64,000 bases of DNA from Arthrobacter sp. C2 (lineage in GTDB: Bacteria; Actinomycetota; Actinomycetes; Actinomycetales; Micrococcaceae): positions 4,340,001-4,404,000 of the forward strand of contig CP042428.1 in assembly GCA_024207135.1 (NCBI GenBank), in the 5' to 3' direction. A model generated the notes under the pieces. The model saw nothing but the letters and a program-made list of their open reading frames with translations. It did no database searches and was not told the DNA's origin. Shown here piece after piece: positions 55,901-63,094 of the stretch. The translations under genes were made by a program, and so were the position numbers. The stretch's first letter is position 1. The number at the start of each line of letters is the position of its first letter.

Positions 55901-56609
55901 CACCCAACGCGGACCGGTGCCGGTGATCACCTCGCCGGAATGGTCGGGCTCCGAATCCGGGGGACGGCGGTACTCCCCGTTCACCATCAACGTCGAGCGG
56001 CTCAAGCCCTGGCACACCCTCACCGGGCGGATGCACTTCTATCTGGACCACGACTGGATGACCGAGCTGGGCGAGTCGCTGCCCACCTTCCGCCCTCCCT
56101 TGGACATGACCGCACTGTTCGACGAACCGGAGATCGGCTCCACGTCGTCGGCGGGCGTCACCGTGCGCTACCTGACCCCGCACAACAAATGGTCCATCCA
56201 CTCCGAGTACCAGGACAACCTGCTGATGCTCTCGCTGTTCCGGGGCGGGCCGGGGATCTGGATGAGCCCGATCGACGCGGAAAAGATCGGGGTGCAGGAC
56301 AACGAATGGATCGAGGCGGTCAACCGCAACGGCACCGTCACCGCCCGGGCCATCGTCTCGCACCGGATGCCCGAGGGAACCGTCTACATGTACCACTCCC
56401 AGGACCGGCTGATCGACATGCCGCTGTCGGAGACCAGCGGCCAGCGCGGCGGCAACCACAACTCGCTGACCCGGCTGATGATCAAGCCCACGCACATGAT
56501 CGGCGGCTACGCCCAACAAACCTACGCCTTCAACTACATGGGGCCCACGGGAAACCAACGCGACGAGGTCACCGTGATCCGCCGCCGCAACCAGAAGGTG
56601 GAGTACTGA
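52905..56609 (+). CDS. narG: Respiratory nitrate reductase, alpha (catalytic) subunit
   Basis: Molybdenum (bis-MGD) enzyme reducing nitrate to nitrite at the membrane, 1234 residues, normal length. FS0 cluster ligands His59, Cys63 and Cys67 ('STHGVNCTGSCSW') and Cys102 ('RGCPRGASF'). The Mo-ligand Asp is Asp228 in 'SFYDWYADMPIASPQ', equivalent to Asp222 in E. coli. 'TDVPESGDWW', 'NHWFHSDTIYRTFLTMTTVT' and 'TGCQGVNGGGWAHYVGQEKV' are all conserved. GGAGAAGG precedes the ATG at 52905; the frame is open from 52836. No Tat signal is visible, as for cytoplasm-facing NarG. TGATG overlap with narH. Confidence 0.97.
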   Translation: MGTSMNSGLTDALIKTRRFFTSKEAVSPDGRTLLKVGGRSGDAFYRDRWSHDKVVRSTHGVNCTGSCSWNVYVKDGIITWETQAVDYPTTGPDKPEYEPRGCPRGASFSWYTYSPTRTRYPYIRGVLLEMYREAKSRLKDPVLAWADVTEDPERAQRYKRARGKGGLVRASWDEAVEIVAAAHVHTIRKWGPDRVAGFSPIPAMSMVSHASGARFVNLIGGSMLSFYDWYADMPIASPQVFGDQTDVPESGDWWDAGYLMMWGSNVPVTRTPDAHWMTEARYRGQKVVVVSPDFADSTKFADEWLAAEPGTDGALAMAMGHVILKEFHVERQTPYFTGYVKKYTDLPFLVILDEAQDADGARTFTAGKFLTAEDLTTEIAHEEENAAFKAVLVDAATDSLVVPPGTLGHRYGETGVGKWNLDLGDIDPRLTLIDKADENVSVDMPRFDAGQGNIGVIRRGVPARRVAGRLVTTVFDLLLAQYGVGRPGLPGQWPTGYDDADSPYTPAWQEKITGVPAAAAERIGREFAQNAEDSKGRSMILMGAGTNHWFHSDTIYRTFLTMTTVTGCQGVNGGGWAHYVGQEKVRPLTGYTQLANALDWMRPARNMVQTAYWYLHTDQFRYDQFGADALTARTGKGQLAGKTTADVIAQSARLGWMPSYPTFDRNPLVIGAQAREKGQTSADYVVEELKAGRLAFAAEDPDAPENFPRVLSLWRSNLIGSSAKGNEYFLNHLLGASHTITAKETAERFRPKDVKWREKAPIGKLDLLTTLDFRMTSSTLHSDIVLPAATWYEKYDLSTTDMHPFVNSFNPAISPPWLARTDWDAWQEISRVFSKLAERHLGTQTDVVAAPLTHDTPDAMAAPHGKVRDWKYGECEPVPGVTMPKIIEVERDYTAIGEKMRSIGPLLDTLGATTKGITFELGPEIEELKKKNGVVRGGVAHGRPDILKDFQACEMILMLSGTTNGRLATEGFKTLEKRTGTRLHDLASEHEGKRITFADTQRGPVPVITSPEWSGSESGGRRYSPFTINVERLKPWHTLTGRMHFYLDHDWMTELGESLPTFRPPLDMTALFDEPEIGSTSSAGVTVRYLTPHNKWSIHSEYQDNLLMLSLFRGGPGIWMSPIDAEKIGVQDNEWIEAVNRNGTVTARAIVSHRMPEGTVYMYHSQDRLIDMPLSETSGQRGGNHNSLTRLMIKPTHMIGGYAQQTYAFNYMGPTGNQRDEVTVIRRRNQKVEY

Positions 56610-58240
56610 TGCGTGTCATGTCGCAGATGGCCATGGTGATGAACCTGGACAAGTGCATCGGGTGCCACACCTGTTCGGTCACCTGCAAGCAGGTCTGGAC
56701 CAACAGGTCCGGAGCCGAGCACGTTTGGTTCAACAACGTCGAAACCCGTCCCGGCCAGGGATACCCGCGCACCTACGAGGACCAGGAGAAGTGGAAGGGC
56801 GGTTGGACGCTGACCAAGCGCGGCCGGCTCAAGCTCAAGGCCGGGGGACGGCTGAAGAACCTCATGACCATCTTCGCGGCCCCCAACATGCCGGGCATCA
56901 AGGACTACTACGAGCCGTGGACCTACGACTACGACAACCTGACCACCGCCCCGGCGCAGAAGCACATGCCGGTGGCGCGGCCCAAGTCGCTGCTGACAGG
57001 GCAGGACACCAAGATCACCTGGTCCTCGAACTGGGACGACGACCTGGCCGGGTCGACGCAGAACACGCACAACGACCCGATCCTGAAGCAGGTCGGAGAC
57101 AAGATCAAGTTCGAATACGAACAGACCTTCATGTTCTACCTGCCGCGCATCTGCGAGCACTGCCTGAACCCCTCCTGCGTTGCCTCCTGCCCCACCGGGG
57201 CCATCTACAAGCGCGAGGAAGACGGGATCGTGCTGGTGGACCAGGACCGCTGCCGCGGCTGGCGCCAGTGCGTGGGCGGCTGCCCGTACAAGAAGATGTA
57301 TTTCAACCACAAGACCGGCAAGGTCGAGAAATGCACCTTCTGCTACCCGCGCATCGAGATCGGCCAGCCCACCATCTGCTCGGAGACCTGCGTGGGGCGC
57401 CTGCGCTACCTCGGGCTGATGCTCTACGACGCCGACAAGGTGCTGGAGGCGGCATCCACCACGGATGAACACGGTCTCTACGAGGCCCAGCGCGACGTGT
57501 TCCTGGATCCCCGGGATCCCGAGGTCATTCGTGAAGCGAAACTGGCCGGAATTCCGGACGATTGGGTGGAAGCGGCCCAGCGCTCGCCGATCTGGGCCTT
57601 GATCAACGAATTCAAGGTTGCCCTGCCGCTGCACCCCGAGTACCGAACGATGCCGATGGTCTGGTACATCCCCCCGCTGTCCCCGGTCGTGGATGCGGTC
57701 GGAGAGACCGGGGAAGACCCGGAGCGCAAGGACAACCTGTTTGCGGCCATCGACAAGCTGCGGATCCCGATCGAGTACCTGGCCGGGCTCTTCACCGCGG
57801 GGGACACGGTGCCGGTGGACCGGGTCCTGCACAAGCTTGCGGCCATGCGTTCCTACATGCGCGACATCAACATGGGATGGGAACCCGACGAGTCCATCGC
57901 CGAATCGGTGGGGATGACCGGGCAGCAGGTCCGGGACATGTATCGGTTGCTGGCCATCGCCAAGTACGAGGAACGCTACGTGATCCCGGCGGCCCACTAC
58001 GAGGACGCCCACAAGCTGGAGAACATCGCCACGGAGTGCTCGCTGGATGTCGAGGGAGGTCCGGGCATGGGCGGCATGGGTGGCATGGATGATTCCTTTG
58101 GTTCCGACCCGGGCGGCGGGGGACCGGATGTCCCGGGCCGACCCGAAGGTGTGCGCATCAACCTGCTGAACTGGAACGGCCAGGGCACGCCCACCGGGCT
58201 GTTCCCCGGCACGCCGCCTGCCCCGGGAGCCACCCCGTGA
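56609..58240 (+). CDS. narH: Respiratory nitrate reductase, beta (iron-sulphur) subunit
   Basis: Electron-transfer subunit between NarI haems and NarG, 543 residues. The first Cys group is Cys16, 19, 22 and 26 ('CIGCHTCSVTC'); the others are 'CEHCLNPSCVASCP', 'CRGWRQCVGGCPY' and 'CTFCYPRIEIGQPTICSETC'. The Trp in CRGWRQC marks the [3Fe-4S] cluster. Beyond about residue 480 there is a Gly/Met- and Pro-rich tail of about 60 residues that lengthens the protein relative to E. coli NarH (512). The start overlaps the narG stop by one base; the end overlaps narJ by four. Confidence 0.96.
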   Translation: MRVMSQMAMVMNLDKCIGCHTCSVTCKQVWTNRSGAEHVWFNNVETRPGQGYPRTYEDQEKWKGGWTLTKRGRLKLKAGGRLKNLMTIFAAPNMPGIKDYYEPWTYDYDNLTTAPAQKHMPVARPKSLLTGQDTKITWSSNWDDDLAGSTQNTHNDPILKQVGDKIKFEYEQTFMFYLPRICEHCLNPSCVASCPTGAIYKREEDGIVLVDQDRCRGWRQCVGGCPYKKMYFNHKTGKVEKCTFCYPRIEIGQPTICSETCVGRLRYLGLMLYDADKVLEAASTTDEHGLYEAQRDVFLDPRDPEVIREAKLAGIPDDWVEAAQRSPIWALINEFKVALPLHPEYRTMPMVWYIPPLSPVVDAVGETGEDPERKDNLFAAIDKLRIPIEYLAGLFTAGDTVPVDRVLHKLAAMRSYMRDINMGWEPDESIAESVGMTGQQVRDMYRLLAIAKYEERYVIPAAHYEDAHKLENIATECSLDVEGGPGMGGMGGMDDSFGSDPGGGGPDVPGRPEGVRINLLNWNGQGTPTGLFPGTPPAPGATP

Positions 58241-58893
58241 CGCCCAAGGTGCCGGCCCTGAAGTACACCTCGGAGGAAATCACCGCGGCCTGGCAGTGCG
58301 CCTCCATCCTGCTGGATTATCCCGACGAGCTGCTGCTCTTGCGCCTGGACCTGCTCGACGAGGTCGCCGCTTCCCTGCCGGCCAAGATCGGGGCGGGCCT
58401 GCTCGAGACGATCCGATACCTGCGCCGGCCAGGGGTGGCGGACACCCAGAGCCAATACGTCGACACCTTCGACACCCGTCGGCGCGGATGCCTGTTCCTG
58501 ACCTACTTCTCCAACGGCGAGACCAGGAAGCGGGGGTTGGCGCTGCTGCGCATCAAGCAGGTCTACGCCCGGGCCGGCCTGGAACTGGCCCCGGAGCAGC
58601 TGCCGGACCACCTGTGCGTGGTCCTGGAATTCGGCGCGCTCACCGATGCCAAGGCGGGCCTGAAGATCATCCTGGACAACCGGGCCGGCTTGGAACTGCT
58701 ACGCCTTCACCTGCGCGAGACCGACTCGCCATGGTCTGGGGCGGTCGAATCGGTCTGTTCCACCCTCCCGGGGCTCAAGGGCACGGACCACGAGATCGTG
58801 GCACGGCTCATTGCCGAGGGGCCCGCGGACGAACAGGTCGGACTGGACACCTATGGAATGCCGGATTTGGCACCGATTCAAGGAGGCGTGTGA
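58237..58893 (+). CDS. narJ: Nitrate reductase molybdenum cofactor assembly chaperone
   Basis: Cytoplasmic chaperone of the TorD/NarJ family needed for cofactor insertion into NarG, 218 residues. All-helical with 'TAAWQCASILLDYPDELLLL', 'YVDTFDTRRRGCLFLTYFSN', 'GETRKRGLALLRIKQVYARA' and 'PDHLCVVLEFGAL', the conserved family core. GTG start overlapping narH by four bases and a TGATG junction with narI show tight coupling. Confidence 0.94.
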   Translation: MTPKVPALKYTSEEITAAWQCASILLDYPDELLLLRLDLLDEVAASLPAKIGAGLLETIRYLRRPGVADTQSQYVDTFDTRRRGCLFLTYFSNGETRKRGLALLRIKQVYARAGLELAPEQLPDHLCVVLEFGALTDAKAGLKIILDNRAGLELLRLHLRETDSPWSGAVESVCSTLPGLKGTDHEIVARLIAEGPADEQVGLDTYGMPDLAPIQGGV

Positions 58894-59639
58894 TGGATAA
58901 CGGATGGCAAGTGTTCCTGTGGCTGATTTTCCCCTACATCTGCCTGACGGTCTTTGTCCTGGGGCACATCTGGCGATACCGCTATGACAAGTTCGGGTGG
59001 ACCTCGCGCTCGAGCCAGATGTACGAGAGCAGCATCCTGCGCTGGGCCAACCCGATGTTCCACTTCGGCATCCTGGCAGTATTCCTTGGCCACGTCATGG
59101 GCCTGGGCATCCCCAAGAGCTGGACGGATGCAATGGGCATTTCGGACGGGGCATACCACTTCATGGCCGTCTCGGTGGGCGCCGTTGCCGGGGTCTTCAC
59201 GATTGTGGGATTCCTTGGACTGCTCTACCGGCGCCGCTTCACCAAGGCGGTGATGGGGGCAACCACCGTGATGGACAAGGTCATGTACCTCGTGCTCGGA
59301 ATCGTGATCCTGGGCGGACTGGTCAACACCGTCTCCGGGGTGGCGGGGGAGTACAACTACCGGGAAGGGGTGTCGGTCTGGTTCCGCAGCATCTTCTACT
59401 TCAACCCGCAGCCGGAATTGATGGTCGGTGCACCGCTGAGCTTCCAGTTCCACGCGGTTGCCGCCATTGCGCTGTTCGCGCTGTGGCCCTTCACCCGCCT
59501 GGTGCACGTGTTCACCGCACCGGTGGGTTATCTCTTCCGCCCCTATATCGTGTATCGCAGCCGCGACGCGCACGAGGGCTCGCGGGCGCACCGGCGCGGG
59601 TGGGACAAGGTCGATACGATCCCGCGCCGCCCCAAGTAA
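58893..59639 (+). CDS. narI: Respiratory nitrate reductase, gamma (cytochrome b) subunit
   Basis: Membrane dihaem cytochrome b that oxidises menaquinol, 248 residues and five helices. His57, His67, His187 and His205 stand at the positions of the E. coli NarI haem ligands (56, 66, 187, 205). 'NPMFHFGILAVFLGHVMGL' and 'SFQFHAVAAIALFALWPFTRLVHVF' (split at the helix) contain them. AGGAGG before the ATG at 58893. It ends the narGHJI operon; no narK-type transporter follows on this strand. Confidence 0.95.
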   Translation: MDNGWQVFLWLIFPYICLTVFVLGHIWRYRYDKFGWTSRSSQMYESSILRWANPMFHFGILAVFLGHVMGLGIPKSWTDAMGISDGAYHFMAVSVGAVAGVFTIVGFLGLLYRRRFTKAVMGATTVMDKVMYLVLGIVILGGLVNTVSGVAGEYNYREGVSVWFRSIFYFNPQPELMVGAPLSFQFHAVAAIALFALWPFTRLVHVFTAPVGYLFRPYIVYRSRDAHEGSRAHRRGWDKVDTIPRRPK

Positions 59640-59688
59640 GCAGCGCGAGGAAGGGGACTTGCCGTGCCACGGAACCGGGCCGGTGAGG

Positions 59689-60849
59689 TCAGGACACTGC
59701 GGGGCCCGGCCGCGTGCCACGGAGGCCCCGGCGGCGGCGCAGCCAGGAGAATGCCGCATGGGCCATGGCGAGGGAGGACGCCAGCCAGGCGAGCAGCGCC
59801 ACCCAAATGATGATCCGGCCCAGGCCCACCATGAAGTCGAGCCCCTCGACGGTGCCAAAGAGCATGCTGGCGCTGGCATACATGCCCAGCGGGAAGACGA
59901 TGCTCCACAGGCTGATTTCATAGCGCAACGGCCGGTGCCGCAGCACGTGCCGCCAGATCCCGAAGAGCAGCAGCAACGGGATCCACCACAGGCCCAGGGC
60001 CCACAGGATGAAGCTGATTCCGGCAACGGCCGGTCCCGCGGTTTCCAGGATGGGCATCTGCGCGGGCAGCAGCAGGATCCGGGAACCGGCCAGCACCGAG
60101 ATGGCGGTGGCACCCATGTAGATCCAGTAGGTGGGGCTCAGGGATGCCGGGTCCACGGGGTGGGTGAGCAGACGTATCGTGACAAGGGTGGCCACAATCA
60201 GGTAGAGCATCACGCCGACTCCCCACAGCCCCACGGCGGCAGCGGCCAGCAGCTCCGATCCGCCCAAGCGGGCCACCATGGCTGCGGCCACGGCAACGGA
60301 TTGGGTTCCCACCACCCACAGGAACCAGCTGCCGTTGATTTCCGCGATGATGGGGTTCTTGCGCTCCGCGACCAGCAACTCCGTTGGCAGCGTGTAGTTG
60401 AGCACCACCCACACGACGGCACCCACCACGGCCATGGCCAAGGCCGTGGTGATCCAGCCGTACATCTCAAATCGCGCGCCAAGCACGTTGGCGGCGGCCA
60501 CGATGGTGAAGAATCCGAAGGCGCGGCCGGGGCTTCGGACATCGCGCACCACCCTGCCGAACGTGCCGATCAATCGCAACAAGGTCGCCGCGGCGAGCAC
60601 GATCCCGGCGAGCACCGCAATGATGAAAAGTACCAATGCCGGCACGGGCGCGCCGTAGAGGTCCAAGCCTGTCGAGACTATTCCGGTGGCCATCACGAAG
60701 GAAAAGGAGGCCGGCGGCAGGTTGGCGATCAGGCCGCCCGATGGGTTTTCAACACCGGGGAGAGGTGCATTGGCGGGATTGAGCTGTCCTTCGCTGAACT
60801 CGTCGGAGGCCAGCATGGCTAGCGGCCCGGGCCAATGGAGGGCAGGCAT
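59689..60849 (-). CDS. SLAC1/TehA-family anion channel or C4-dicarboxylate exporter
   Basis: Membrane protein of 386 residues with about ten helices. 'LPPASFSFVMATGIVSTGLD' at residues 44-63 is the first-helix signature of the TDT family (TehA, Mae1, SSU1, SLAC1), and 'WIYMGATAISVLAGSRILLL' and 'EISLWSIVFPLGMYASASML' are the later conserved helices. The N-terminal 35 residues are polar. Relatives conduct chloride/nitrate, export sulphite or malate, or confer tellurite resistance. It is convergent to narI with only 49 bases between the stops. The start lacks a clear ribosome site, so an internal start such as 60816 is possible. Confidence 0.88.
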   Translation of the reverse strand: MPALHWPGPLAMLASDEFSEGQLNPANAPLPGVENPSGGLIANLPPASFSFVMATGIVSTGLDLYGAPVPALVLFIIAVLAGIVLAAATLLRLIGTFGRVVRDVRSPGRAFGFFTIVAAANVLGARFEMYGWITTALAMAVVGAVVWVVLNYTLPTELLVAERKNPIIAEINGSWFLWVVGTQSVAVAAAMVARLGGSELLAAAAVGLWGVGVMLYLIVATLVTIRLLTHPVDPASLSPTYWIYMGATAISVLAGSRILLLPAQMPILETAGPAVAGISFILWALGLWWIPLLLLFGIWRHVLRHRPLRYEISLWSIVFPLGMYASASMLFGTVEGLDFMVGLGRIIIWVALLAWLASSLAMAHAAFSWLRRRRGLRGTRPGPAVS

Positions 60850-61199
60850 GCGGCATTTTTCCGCTCAGGAACCATGTTCCAGCTCTTGGGCTCGGCTGCA
60901 ACCCGGTCACCGGCTTGTGTACCTCGTGGCCTTGATTCCATGCCTTCACCCTAGGCATCCAAGAGGCCAGTGGCCAGAGAAGCCGGGCAACTCGACAGGA
61001 AACGACCGTATCAGCGCAAGCATTTTCTTGGCGTGAACCGGTACCTGCGGGCCGCAGTGCATGTGCCTTGCGTCTCGAGGCGTGCCGCCAGGGGCCAAGT
61101 TCTTGGTAGACTTTTCTGCGGTGCCCGCTGCAGTCCGCGGTTGCGAGTGCACCTGCCGGTGACGGTGTTTTGAAACGCGGTACAACTCTAGGAGTTATT
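60850..61199. other. Divergent control region tehA-like/rpsO
   Basis: About 350 bases. A TAGACT box at 61107-61112 could be the -10 of rpsO, giving a leader of about 80 bases in which S15 may bind its own mRNA. No gene seen. Confidence 0.4.
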
Positions 61200-61469
61200 G
61201 TGGCATTAGACGCCGCTGTCAAGCAGGAAATCATGAAGGCCTACGCCACCAGCGAAGGCGATACCGGTTCGCCGGAGGTCCAGATTGCCGTGATGTCACG
61301 TCGCATCCTGGATCTGACGGAGCACCTGAAGATGCACAAGCATGACCACCACACCCGCCGCGGCCTGATGGCCCTGGTTGGTCGTCGTCGTCGCATGCTT
61401 GCGTACCTCAAGGGCACCGACATCGAGCGCTACCGTTCGCTGATCGAGCGCCTCGGCCTGCGTCGCTAA
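61200..61469 (+). CDS. rpsO: 30S ribosomal protein S15
   Basis: Primary 16S rRNA-binding protein of the 30S platform, 89 residues, the standard length: '[20 protein letters not shown]', '[20 protein letters not shown]', '[20 protein letters not shown]', ending 'IERLGLRR'. TAGGAG stands just before the GTG at 61200. In relatives pnp follows directly; here a strong terminator and an AT-richer gap follow instead. Confidence 0.97.
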   Translation: MALDAAVKQEIMKAYATSEGDTGSPEVQIAVMSRRILDLTEHLKMHKHDHHTRRGLMALVGRRRRMLAYLKGTDIERYRSLIERLGLRR

Positions 61470-61493
61470 TTTTTAGCACTAGGTTTGATTGAG

Positions 61494-61533
61494 ATTCCCC
61501 GGTTCCCGTCACAGGGCGCCGGGGAATTTTTTT
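61494..61533 (+). terminator. Rho-independent terminator of rpsO
   Basis: ATTCCCCGG / CCGGGGAAT stem with an inner CCC/GGG pair, followed by seven T residues (61527-61533). The most classical terminator in the window. Confidence 0.93.
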
Positions 61534-62292
61534 ATGCTTTCGCAGAGGACGGTATTTGCGCGGGCTTGTCTGTTCCTCGAAACCATAGCGTGGAGTCGAT
61601 CCTGTGAGCACAGATACCTTGCGAGCTGTCCGCTGGAACATATCATTGCCGGAATCCGAGTAGCTGAGCACCATGGATTCGTTTGGAACGGCTTACAAGC
61701 GCACCATCGTTGCGCATCGAAGAAGGGGCTGCTGGCCATGCGGTCAAACCGGGCGGAGCCGTTAGGGAAGGCGCGTGCCATCCGTCGACATGTAATTGAG
61801 CTGATTACATATGTCTTTGCATTCAATAAGAAATGTTCATAGTGGGAAGTGTAGACGGAGAGTCACCAATTGGCTGCTGGAATATGCCCGGTGAGATCGC
61901 CCGGGTCGGGTAACGGGTATGAATTCCTCTGTGTGTTCGTTAATTTGCCAAGGCCGGGGGACCGCACAGAGCCTTTGCATCAGCCAGAACAACGTACAGA
62001 TCGCTGCCGTCATTGGACTGTCCCATCGCAGTTAGAGTGAACCGGTATACGCCGCTGAGGTCGCGAGTGAACGAGTACTCTCGCCAAGCGGAATGGCACG
62101 CCATGCGGGACTTTCCTGAGCTTTCCACCGATCATCCCTCCAGATACCAAGCTTCCCTTTTTGTGGCCTGTGCGTCTTTGGTGAACTTTGCGGGATTACC
62201 GCACTATTCGCTTTGCAGCGCCCCAGATGATGAAACAATTCAATGATCAACCAAAGTTCGCCGGAAGATGACGCGATCGATCAGGAGACTCC
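61534..62292. other. AT-richer gap with possible remnant
   Basis: About 760 bases of lower G+C without a convincing gene. On the minus strand, 61940-62128 reads as a 62-codon protein end ('EYSFTRDLSGVYRFTLTAMG', 'SDLYVVLADAKALCGPPALA'), plausibly the C-terminus of a secreted protein, but without a signal peptide or ribosome site. A 117-codon plus-strand frame overlaps the rpsO terminator and is not credible. Confidence 0.4.
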
Positions 62293-63042
62293 ATGGCCGA
62301 CCAGCCCGCATCGCCCCATCCCAAGAACAACGCCCGGAAGAAAAGACCGAGGTGGATCATCGCCATTGCGGTCGCGGTGATCATCGCTGGTGTATTCATT
62401 GGCAGCCGCATCTACGCCGCCAACGTCTCCGCCCAGGCCGATGCCGTTCCGACTTTGTCTGCGATGCCAAGCAGCGCGGCGTCCAATGGTGCGGGGGACG
62501 CGAGCGCGGCATCAACATCTGCCGACCGTGACGGGACTTGGACCGTAGGTTCCGGATCCTTCGCCGGGTACAGGCTCAACGAGGTACTCAACGGTGCAGA
62601 CGTGACCGTCACGGGACGCACCGAAGACGTCGGCGGCTCATTGACCGTCGAAGACGATCGGCTCACGGCCGCGGATCTCGTCCTCAAGGTGGAAACCATC
62701 ACCACGGACTCAGGCCGGCGCGATCAGTACTTCCGCACCTCGGCGATCGATACGTCGCGATTCCCCGAGGCGAGATTCACGCTGACCGAGCCCGTCGACG
62801 TGTCCGCAACGCTCGAGGGGGAGACCCGGACAATCCCCATCACCGGTGATTTGACGCTCAACGGCCAGACCGTGTCCGTCGAGGCCAACGTACAGAGTGC
62901 TTTCAGCGACGGAGCTGCGAAACTGGTTGGCCAGATACCCACGACCTGGGCGGAATTCGGCGTCGAAGCGCCGAACTTGGGCTTTGTTGCCGTGGAGGAT
63001 TCCGGATTCATCGAGTTCTCGCTGGAAGTCACCCAGGGCTAG
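62293..63042 (+). CDS. Membrane-anchored YceI-family lipocalin-like protein
   Basis: A 249-residue protein with a basic N-terminus, one transmembrane helix (about 22-42, 'WIIAIAVAVIIAGVFIGSRI'), an Ala/Ser linker (about 45-78) and a YceI domain: 'GTWTVGSGSFAGYRLNEVLN', 'VTVTGRTEDVGGSLTVEDDR', 'TTDSGRRDQYFRTSAIDTSR', 'FPEARFTLTEPVDV'. YceI proteins have a beta-barrel that binds isoprenoid or other lipids; isoprenoid binding here is inference. ATG start at 62293; convergent with the GlxA-type gene. Confidence 0.9.
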   Translation: MADQPASPHPKNNARKKRPRWIIAIAVAVIIAGVFIGSRIYAANVSAQADAVPTLSAMPSSAASNGAGDASAASTSADRDGTWTVGSGSFAGYRLNEVLNGADVTVTGRTEDVGGSLTVEDDRLTAADLVLKVETITTDSGRRDQYFRTSAIDTSRFPEARFTLTEPVDVSATLEGETRTIPITGDLTLNGQTVSVEANVQSAFSDGAAKLVGQIPTTWAEFGVEAPNLGFVAVEDSGFIEFSLEVTQG

Positions 63043-63049
63043 GAATCGC

Positions 63050-63077
63050 ATCGTGCCGGGAGGGAACCGGCCACGAT
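63050..63077. terminator. Weak hairpin between convergent genes
   Basis: ATCGTGCCGG pairs with CCGGCCACGAT with one bulged base, directly after the YceI stop and before the stop of the convergent regulator gene. Confidence 0.4.
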
Positions 63078-63094
63078 GGCCTTGGCAAGGATGG

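Noticed and set aside
52824-56558. A 1244-codon open frame antisense to narG
   Set aside because: It mirrors narG in a G/C-rich gene; it has a Gly/Val/His/Arg-rich nonsense composition, no ribosome site and no known motif.
61489-61842. A 117-codon frame after rpsO
   Set aside because: It starts inside the rpsO terminator, has no ribosome site and no recognisable domain.
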